From: Strigamia acuminata
Taxonomy: Eukaryota > Arthropoda > Chilopoda > Geophilomorpha > Linotaeniidae
Direction of reading: 5' to 3'
Assembly: GCA_949358305.1 (NCBI GenBank)
Contig: OX442314.1
Location: 12,579,060 to 12,643,059, forward strand
DNA length: 64,000 nt
The number at the start of each line of letters is the position of its first letter. Within the stretch, counting starts at the first letter, position 1. Below the pieces are notes generated by a model. It saw only the letters and a list, made by a program, of their open reading frames with translations, was not told the DNA's origin and searched no databases. The translations under genes were made by a program, and so were the position numbers. This document shows positions 57,930-64,000 of the stretch, piece by piece.

Positions 57930-58281
57930 TGTTTTTATAGCGATCCGAGAAAAAGTTTGTTCTTTTTTCCATTTTTCTTCGTAATCGCTGTATATTTTCG
58001 GTAAGATTTTTTATTTATTGTTTATGTTTTACGCTTTTTACTTTTCTGTTAACTCTTGGCGTTCTGATGCCCAAAAAAAACGTGATTATCGTGTTCGGAG
58101 ACGCGTGGCCCGTTTAGGCCTAACCGTTATACAAATTTTTTATTTTTCAATCACCCGTTCGGCGGACGTTTCTCGTTCGGCAGACGTACCCGGCCGACGT
58201 TTTTCGTCATTTCTAACAAATTTTCTTTCGTTTTTCTTACAATTTCCGATATTTTAAACAATTTTTTCTTCAGTTTTCGAG
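57930..58281 (+). promoter_or_regulatory. LRR-A2 replaced 5' region with a possible 5'UTR intron
   Basis: The flank matches that of LRR-A1 up to a TATA-like TTTTTATAG (57932-57940), then diverges completely until the ATG. A good donor (TTTCG|GTAAGA, GT at 58001) and acceptor (TTTTTTCTTCAG|TTTTCGAG, AG at 58272-58273) would remove 273 nt and leave an 8-nt leader before the ATG at 58282. Inside lie repeated GTTCGGC(G/A)GACGT units at about 58158-58200. Where the new DNA came from is unknown. Confidence 0.5.
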
Positions 58282-59586
58282 ATGCCGTTTAAGAAATCAG
58301 CATCGAGTTTGGAAAAATCGTGTTTGAACACAATCGCCGCAAATTACGCCGACATCCGCAGTCATCTTATTCGTTTTCCTGACACATTGATTAATAAGAT
58401 ATATCGACACCTTGTTGATGGAAAGTATCGTAATCGTTTGCATCTGGATGATTTTATTCGTCCTAGCGCGATTACTTTAAACCTTACGTATGTGCCTACG
58501 CACGAACTTGTAGATAAAATAATCCGCGTTTGTAGGAACCTGACAGACCTAGATTCGTCGTGCTTGCAAGTTCCATCGGAATGTGTAATCACATTGGCGA
58601 AACATCTGCCCAACCTTCGACGTCTTAACTTGGAAGAAAACAGTGGTATCACAGATTTGGTTTTAGACGAGATCGTTACGAGCAACCTGAAACTTGAATA
58701 TTTAAACATTTGCAAAACGAATGTTACGGTTAATGGATGTTTACAACTTGTAGAAAATTTACCGTTTCTAAAGAAATTAGAGTCTGATCCCGATATGTGG
58801 AGAGACTTATTCAAACTCCTAAAACAAAACTTTAATCGCAACGAAATGTGTCGCACATACTCTCTCGACGATGTAAAGCTGCAAGAATGGAAAATTGACG
58901 ATCCCACCATCGTTGCACGAATGTTTCCGAATTTATGTAAGATCGACGTTAATTTGCTACCGAAATTTGAATTTGCAGCCTGGAACTGTTTTAATGATAT
59001 ACTTGCACCAATTCTACGCAAAACAATGGAAAGACTAACCAGCTTAAAACTGTTGAGGATTGGTTCAGTCAATATTGAACAAATTGACATTTTCTGCCCA
59101 ATGTTGGAGATTTTACAGTTGACCTATTGTTCAATCAGCGTTGAAACATCGCATAATTCAAAAACTGCGTCCAATCGGCTGCCATTCCAAAATTTACGTA
59201 ACCTGGACATTCGTCAAGTACGGTATGACTCATTTACATTGACGACGCCTACATTGATAGACGAACAAGATTTGCGCATGTTATTGCTAAATTCTATTAA
59301 TTTACAAAGCCTGTCTCTTTTAGATTGTGAATCTTTTTCAGAGAGCGTTGTCACTGAGCTCATCGAATTGAATTTACTGCAAAATCTCAGAAAGCTTACT
59401 ATTATGATGTGTTTTTCGATTAGTTCCGCAACAGTTTTAAAATTGCTATCAATGAAAAATCCACTCAATTATGTGTACATTGCTAATTGTCCAAGTATCG
59501 ACGATGCAGCTTGGGTTAGAATTGAAAATTACATTCAAAGTGAGAATTTGGATCTTGAGCTTCATCGTCCCGAAACATTTGCATAA
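58282..59586 (+). CDS. LRR-A2: intronless LRR protein with BC-box and Cul2-box-like motifs
   Basis: 434 residues, one coding exon. S9-I18 (SLEKSCLNTI) matches the BC-box pattern; F32-I40 (FPDTLINKI) matches the Cul2-box pattern (hydrophobic-P-x-x-hydrophobic-x-x-x-hydrophobic). LRRs follow (LPNLRRLNLEENSGITD, LKLEYLNICKTNVT, LEILQLTYCSISV, LNYVYIANCPSIDD). It is very close to LRR-A1 in protein and in the 3' flank, with small in-frame length differences (for example the region after FIRPSA is shorter). AATAAA lies at 59713-59718. The 5' region differs from LRR-A1, so regulation may have changed. A role as a cullin-RING adaptor is inferred only from the motifs. Confidence 0.9.
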   Translation: MPFKKSASSLEKSCLNTIAANYADIRSHLIRFPDTLINKIYRHLVDGKYRNRLHLDDFIRPSAITLNLTYVPTHELVDKIIRVCRNLTDLDSSCLQVPSECVITLAKHLPNLRRLNLEENSGITDLVLDEIVTSNLKLEYLNICKTNVTVNGCLQLVENLPFLKKLESDPDMWRDLFKLLKQNFNRNEMCRTYSLDDVKLQEWKIDDPTIVARMFPNLCKIDVNLLPKFEFAAWNCFNDILAPILRKTMERLTSLKLLRIGSVNIEQIDIFCPMLEILQLTYCSISVETSHNSKTASNRLPFQNLRNLDIRQVRYDSFTLTTPTLIDEQDLRMLLLNSINLQSLSLLDCESFSESVVTELIELNLLQNLRKLTIMMCFSISSATVLKLLSMKNPLNYVYIANCPSIDDAAWVRIENYIQSENLDLELHRPETFA

Positions 59587-59712
59587 TCAACTGTTCTTGG
59601 GTTAAACGAATAGTGTTCAATCAAGTCATGTTTGGGTTGTAATAATTGTTCGAAAGGTATGTGATCTAGTCTAGATTTATAGTTCCCGTTGTTTTGTTTT
59701 GTTTTGCATTTA

Positions 59713-59718
59713 AATAAA
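59713..59718 (+). promoter_or_regulatory. LRR-A2 polyadenylation signal
   Basis: AATAAA 127 nt after the stop, in the same sequence context as that of LRR-A1. Confidence 0.6.
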
Positions 59719-60047
59719 AATCATTCGTTTAAGTTAATTGATTACTCTTTCCTTAACTTTCCTTTTGTAATTGTAGTTTTCATTATTGACTTAAAAGCAT
59801 TCAATAACATTTTCTACTGTCAATTATTGACTTAATTAGTAAAGAATACGTAAAATACATTTTAAACTGTCAATTTTAATAAATTATTTTATTCCCAACG
59901 TAAAGTATTTTTAGCTTCATTCTTTATCTTTAACTAATTTGAAAGTAAAAGGTCAAAATAAAATTTAAATTAGTTACGGTATGTGCAGAACACGTTTGGT
60001 GAACGATATGAATTGTCACTGAACGTCAATAGTGTGTTTACAAGTTC

Positions 60048-60055
60048 TATTTAAG
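60048..60055 (+). promoter_or_regulatory. LRR-B2 TATA-like box
   Basis: TATTTAAG 58 nt before the ATG, in a block shared with LRR-B1 (TTCTATTTAAGCGATGCTTC), preceded by the conserved ACTGAACGTCAATAG. Confidence 0.5.
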
Positions 60056-60105
60056 CGATGCTTCACGGATCATTTCGTTAAAGGCTGACCATTTAATATC
60101 GCGCC

Positions 60106-61404
60106 ATGCCCTGTAAAAAATCAGCATCGAGTTTAGAACAATTGTGTTTGAACACAGTCGCCGTACATTACGACAAGCTACGCCTTATTAAGTTTCCACC
60201 GGCATTGGTTAATAAGATATATCCACGCGTTGTTAGTTATGCTCGGTACGATGAAAAATCGGCGTTTCGACATTGTTTGCATGCGGATGAATTTATTCGT
60301 CCTGGCACAAGATCATTGTGTGATTTGAACCGGTTTTCCTATCTGCGTATAGACGAAGTTGTAGATAAAATTATCAAAGTGTGTAAAAACCTGGCAGAAC
60401 TAGATTTAACGTTTCTTAAAGTTTCGTCTGATTGTGTAATACGATTGGTGAAACATTTGTCTAACCTACAACGTCTTCATTTGGGCGGAAACGATGAGAT
60501 CTCAGATTTGATTTTAGCCAAGTTGATTGTGTGTATGAAAAACGCCAAAATTCAATTCTTAAGCGTTCAATCTACCAAACTTACAGCTAATGGATGTTTA
60601 GAACTCGTAAAAGGTCTGCCTTTTCTAAAACAATTATATTGTGCTTTCACATTATTTCCACTCCTGAAACAAGATTTTAAATCCAACAAAATGCTTACCC
60701 CATATTCCCTCGAAAGTATAAGACTGCTTGAATGGACATATGACGATCTTAGCATGGTCACCCAAATGTTTCCAAATTTATGTTCGATTGAACTTGAGCC
60801 ACCTACATTCACAAACTGTTTTAATGCTATAGTTGCATCAATACTATCCAAAACAATGGGAAGACTAACTAGCTTACACCTATGTGGAATTGGTCCAGTC
60901 AATATTCATCAAATCGGCATTTTCTGTCCAATGTTAAAAAGTTTATCTTTGAGCGAATGTTCAATCTGTGTTAAAACAACTGATTCTTACAATTTAAAAA
61001 CCGTATCCAATCAGCTTCCATTCAGAAATCTGCGTACACTATACATTTCTGAAGAACCGGGTGAACAACAAAACACACTATCCGAAAAAAATTTTCAAAT
61101 GTTACTTGGAAATTCCGTTAATTTAGAGAGACTGCACGTTTGGGGTTGTCAATCTTTTTCCGATAACTTGATCACAAAGCTCATCGAAATGAATTTACTG
61201 ATGTTGACTTCCTTGGGCATTTGTCATTGTCATTCAATAAGTTCAGCAAAAGTTTTAAAATTGATATCAATGAAGAATGCACTAAATCATTTGTACATTT
61301 CTAACTGCCAAAGTATGGACAAACCAGTTTGTGATAAGATTGAAAATTATATTCAAGGTCAGAATTTGAATCTTCATTTTAGTGTTGGAGAATACATGAC
61401 GTAA
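60106..61404 (+). CDS. LRR-B2: intronless LRR protein with BC-box and Cul2-box-like motifs
   Basis: 432 residues, one exon. S9-V18 (SLEQLCLNTV) fits the BC box and F30-I38 (FPPALVNKI) fits the Cul2 box. About 40 residues later HADEFIRPGTRSL marks the link to the LRR part, which is in the cysteine-containing style (LSNLQRLHLGGNDEISD, LKSLSLSECSICV, LNHLYISNCQSMDK). It is the intact partner of the broken LRR-B1. Unlike LRR-B3 it has no AATAAA soon after the stop. Function unknown beyond the motif inference. Confidence 0.9.
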   Translation: MPCKKSASSLEQLCLNTVAVHYDKLRLIKFPPALVNKIYPRVVSYARYDEKSAFRHCLHADEFIRPGTRSLCDLNRFSYLRIDEVVDKIIKVCKNLAELDLTFLKVSSDCVIRLVKHLSNLQRLHLGGNDEISDLILAKLIVCMKNAKIQFLSVQSTKLTANGCLELVKGLPFLKQLYCAFTLFPLLKQDFKSNKMLTPYSLESIRLLEWTYDDLSMVTQMFPNLCSIELEPPTFTNCFNAIVASILSKTMGRLTSLHLCGIGPVNIHQIGIFCPMLKSLSLSECSICVKTTDSYNLKTVSNQLPFRNLRTLYISEEPGEQQNTLSEKNFQMLLGNSVNLERLHVWGCQSFSDNLITKLIEMNLLMLTSLGICHCHSISSAKVLKLISMKNALNHLYISNCQSMDKPVCDKIENYIQGQNLNLHFSVGEYMT

Positions 61405-61672
61405 GGGTAAATGATCAAATAAGCAAATCCAATGTGCTCAATGGCAAGCATTTATGTTCAATTCGCTCATTAATATGTCGAAATTTTCCATTTTTCTGAA
61501 TTTTAGGTGTTTAAACATGTGTATACAACATAAAAATCTATCCACTTATTAATTTTAAAATAATACTACTTTTATAAATTGCCCTATTTAAAACAGTATA
61601 AAACATTGCCGGTACATGAAAGATGCACGTTCAACCTAGAACTGTTTTCACCCTGCAGTTGCATCCGTATAA

Positions 61673-61750
61673 CACAAAACAATTAGACGGCTAACTAGTT
61701 TAGATCCCTACAGTATTAGTCCGGTCAATATTCAGGCAAATAGGCACTTT
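61673..61750 (+). pseudogene. Relic of an LRR gene in the LRR-B2 3' flank
   Basis: Shares ACAAAACAATTAGACGGCTA and AGTCCGGTCAATATTCAGGC with the relic at 57297-57450, but is shorter because two internal stretches are deleted. It derives from the same LRR coding region. Confidence 0.75.
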
Positions 61751-62119
61751 CTACCTAATTGCCACTTTAATCTTCTTCACCTTATTTCTCACTATTTCAT
61801 CTTGTTCACATGACCTAAGTACAATCATCACCCAGTAGCGGCAAACACAACTACAAACATCAACACCACAACTACCACTGCAAAATCTCAGACTAAACAA
61901 TCAACCATAACATTCAAAAACAGCTTGACAAAGCAACTGATAAATTTAACAAACTGAACAATCATGTATTTTGAAGAAGTTACAGCATAAAACATTGCTT
62001 CCAGACTTTTTAAAACATTATACTCCGTATAATTTAATATAAGTGAATTTACATCATTTCAAACACATAAAATAATCAAATTAATTAATGCCACATCCAC
62101 AACAAAACTACTTTTCCTG

Positions 62120-62144
62120 GTGGAAGTGGAAGTGGAAGTGGAAG
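62120..62144. repeat. (TGGAAG)n microsatellite
   Basis: About four hexamers between LRR-B2 and LRR-B3. Confidence 0.85.
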
Positions 62145-62412
62145 TATACAGGCAACAGTAAGGAGTAAACAGGCTCGGCCAATAGGAACTGGTCCCTTTC
62201 TAAAGATTGGTCAGAGTATAAAGCAATGACTGAAATAGCAAAAAAAAAGTAAAATTGCCAATATTTAAGTAAATGTATTTATTTCCAACATAAAATATAA
62301 CATTTTTATTTAAATAATTTAAAAGTAAAAGGCAAAACTACAATCTAAATTTGTTACGTGGAGTAACGTTTGGTTAACATTATTACAGCGTCAACATTAC
62401 GTTTGTAGGTAC

Positions 62413-62420
62413 TATTTACA
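62413..62420 (+). promoter_or_regulatory. LRR-B3 TATA-like box
   Basis: TATTTACA 67 nt before the ATG, aligned with the TATTTAAG of LRR-B1 and LRR-B2, with GCGTCAACATTACG upstream. It is less conserved than the other two. Confidence 0.4.
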
Positions 62421-62479
62421 GAATGGTTCACTGCAATATTCAATCATTCCACTGAGAACTGACCTTCTAATATCGCGCC

Positions 62480-63763
62480 ATGCCCCGTAGAAAATCAGCA
62501 TCGAGTTTGGAAAAATTATGTTTGAAAACAATCGCCGCACATTACGACAAGCTACGCCTTATTAATTTTCCACCCACATTGGTTCGTAAAATATATCCGC
62601 ACGTTCTTCGTTATGCTCGATACGATGAAAAATCAACGTTTCGACATTGTTTGCGTGCGGATGAATTTATTCGTCCTGAAACGAGATCATTGCGCTGGTT
62701 GTACCGGTTTTCCGATCTGCACATACACGAAGTTGTAGATAAAATTATCGATGTGTGTAAAAACCTGGCAGAACTAGATTTATCATATCTTGAAATTTCA
62801 TCTGACTGCGTAATACGATTGGTGAAACATTTGCCTAAACTACAAAGTCTTCACTTGGACGGAAACGACGAGATCTCAGATTCGATTTTAGCCAAGATGA
62901 TTGTGAGTATGAAAAATGCCAAAATTCAATACTTAAGCGTTCGATCTACCAAAGTTACAGCTAATGGATGTTTAGAACTTGTAAAAAGTCTGCCTTTTCT
63001 AAAAGAATTCGATTGTGGTTTCACATTATTTCCATTCCTAAAACACGATTTTAAATCCAACAAAATGCTAAACCCATATTCTCAAGAAAGTCTTCGTTTT
63101 AGTGAGTGGACAGATGACGATCTCAGCATTGTCACACAAATGTTTCCAAATTTACGTAGGATTGACTTCGAGCCACCTATATTCACAAACTGCTTTAATG
63201 AAATAGTTTCATCAATATTATCCAAAACAATAGGACGACTAACTTGCTTAGAACTGTTTAGGATTGGTCCTGTCAATATTCAGCAAATCCGCTGTTTCTG
63301 TCCAATGCTAAAAAGTCTATCATTGTTCTATTGTTCAATCTGTGTTAAAACAACTGATTCTTACAATTTAAAAACCGTATCCAATCAGCTTCCATTCGGA
63401 AATCTACGTCAACTAAACATTTTTGAAGAACCTGCTGAACAACAAAACACAATATCCGAACAAGATTTGCAAATGTTACTTGGAAATTCCGTTAATTTAG
63501 AGAGGCTACACGTTTGTGGTTGTCAATCTTTTTCCGATAAATTGATCACAAAACTCATCGAAATGGATTTGCTGATGTTGACTTCCCTTTGCATTTGTCA
63601 TTGTCACTCGATAAGTTCAGCAACAGTTTTAAAATTGGTATCAACGAAGAATCCACTGAATAATTTGTTAATTTGTGAATGCCAAGGTATGGACAAACCA
63701 GCTCGTGATGTGATTACAAATTATGTTCAAGGTAAAAATTTGGATCTTGAATACATGTCATAA
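62480..63763 (+). CDS. LRR-B3: intronless LRR protein with BC-box and Cul2-box-like motifs
   Basis: 427 residues, one exon. S9-I18 (SLEKLCLKTI) fits the BC box and F30-I38 (FPPTLVRKI) the Cul2 box; RADEFIRPETRSL follows. The LRR part (LPKLQSLHLDGNDEISD, LKSLSLFYCSICV, LNNLLICECQGMDK) is colinear with LRR-B2. It has no A-type gene before it, so it stands outside the A-B repeat unit. AATAAA lies 68 nt after the stop (63831-63836). Confidence 0.9.
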   Translation: MPRRKSASSLEKLCLKTIAAHYDKLRLINFPPTLVRKIYPHVLRYARYDEKSTFRHCLRADEFIRPETRSLRWLYRFSDLHIHEVVDKIIDVCKNLAELDLSYLEISSDCVIRLVKHLPKLQSLHLDGNDEISDSILAKMIVSMKNAKIQYLSVRSTKVTANGCLELVKSLPFLKEFDCGFTLFPFLKHDFKSNKMLNPYSQESLRFSEWTDDDLSIVTQMFPNLRRIDFEPPIFTNCFNEIVSSILSKTIGRLTCLELFRIGPVNIQQIRCFCPMLKSLSLFYCSICVKTTDSYNLKTVSNQLPFGNLRQLNIFEEPAEQQNTISEQDLQMLLGNSVNLERLHVCGCQSFSDKLITKLIEMDLLMLTSLCICHCHSISSATVLKLVSTKNPLNNLLICECQGMDKPARDVITNYVQGKNLDLEYMS

Positions 63764-63830
63764 TGTAAATCAAGCATTAATTCTCTCATTAATATGTCGA
63801 AATTTTCCATTTTCTGAATTTTAGGTGTTC

Positions 63831-63836
63831 AATAAA
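63831..63836 (+). promoter_or_regulatory. LRR-B3 polyadenylation signal
   Basis: GTTCAATAAACATG here; the matching places after LRR-B1 and LRR-B2 read GTTCAAACATG and GTTTAAACATG, so the hexamer is absent from both. Confidence 0.6.
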
Positions 63837-63937
63837 CATGTTTCTTAAAATACCGGTATGAAAGTATAAAACATACAAATCTATCCACTTATTTATTAAT
63901 TTTAAAATAATGCTGCTTCTATTAAATTCCCTATTGA

Positions 63938-64000
63938 AATGAAATTAGATTCTGGTCGCGACATGTGGAAAGACTTATTCAAACTCCTAAAACAAAACTT
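63938..64000 (+). pseudogene. Truncated A-type LRR fragment running off the window
   Basis: After CCCTATTGAA, still homologous to the 3' flank of LRR-B1, the sequence jumps into the middle of an A-type LRR gene (codes KLDSGRDMWKDLFKLLKQN, equal to about residues 174-192 of LRR-A2). There is no start, promoter or first 170 codons before it. It is open to the window edge, so downstream content is unknown. Confidence 0.75.

Larger units (their letters stand above)
57761..61900 (+). repeat. Tandem duplication unit 2 (LRR-A2 + LRR-B2)
   Basis: Collinear with unit 1, including the spacer (GAAAGTAAAAGGTCAAAATA and TTAGTTACGGTATGTGCAG in both) and the 3' flank of the B gene. The main differences are the replaced LRR-A2 leader, no hAT insertion, and deletions in the 3' relic. 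Confidence 0.8.

Noticed and set aside
58018-58257. 79-codon frame upstream of LRR-A2
   Set aside because: It is low in complexity, has no domain, and lies within the proposed 5'UTR intron.
58362-59090. 242-codon frame antisense to LRR-A2
   Set aside because: It is a shadow of the LRR coding sequence. Similar antisense frames occur under LRR-B1 and LRR-B2 because of the shared codon pattern.
53579-63763. Firm naming of the LRR proteins as F-box proteins
   Set aside because: FPxxLxxKIY can also start an F-box, but the decamer before it fits the BC box in all five genes and the later F-box positions are not clear. It is kept as the main alternative, not as the call.

Overview
The window is animal nuclear DNA, most likely from an arthropod. 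It is AT-rich, has GT-AG introns, carries a metazoan Trim9 gene split over nine exons, and holds short hAT-like and Tc1/mariner-like terminal-inverted-repeat elements plus many simple repeats. I cannot name the species; the arthropod call is a judgement from the protein, not a search result.

Two coding loci can be supported. (1) Trim9 lies on the minus strand from 42956 (ATG) to 8579 (TGA). Its exons join in frame to 695 codons and give the family's full order of domains: a split RING finger, two B-boxes, coiled coil, COS box, fibronectin type III and B30.2/SPRY. Intron 1 is about 26.4 kb. A 27-nt microexon sits between the COS and FN3 exons. A tRNA-Asp(GTC) gene with a Pol III T-run lies inside intron 3 on the same strand. 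(2) On the plus strand, 53.3-64 kb holds a tandem cluster of intronless leucine-rich-repeat (LRR) genes, called here LRR-A1, LRR-B1, LRR-A2, LRR-B2 and LRR-B3 in order, followed by a broken A-type fragment at the window edge. All open with a short module that fits the elongin BC-box consensus followed by a Cul2-box-like motif, so they may be substrate receptors of a cullin-2 ubiquitin ligase; an F-box is the main alternative. LRR-B1 is broken by a 244-bp hAT-like element with an 8-bp target duplication. LRR-A2 has a replaced 5' region that may contain a 5'UTR intron.

Layout: 1-8.58 kb is Trim9 3'UTR and downstream DNA with no gene seen. 8.58-15.8 kb holds Trim9 exons 2 to 9, counting the microexon. 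15.8-42.2 kb is intron 1, with tandem arrays, two related MITEs and a G-rich tract. 42.2-43.2 kb is Trim9 exon 1 and its likely promoter. 43.2-53.3 kb is intergenic. 53.3-64 kb is the LRR cluster. Blocks of intron 1 (22.4-26.4 kb) reappear in the same order and orientation in the intergenic region (43.4-50.6 kb), which suggests an old tandem duplication around Trim9 exon 1.

The two loci are divergent and about 10 kb apart. Trim9 is a neuronal RING E3 ligase, and the LRR proteins may be adaptors for a different E3. Nothing in the sequence shows that they act together.
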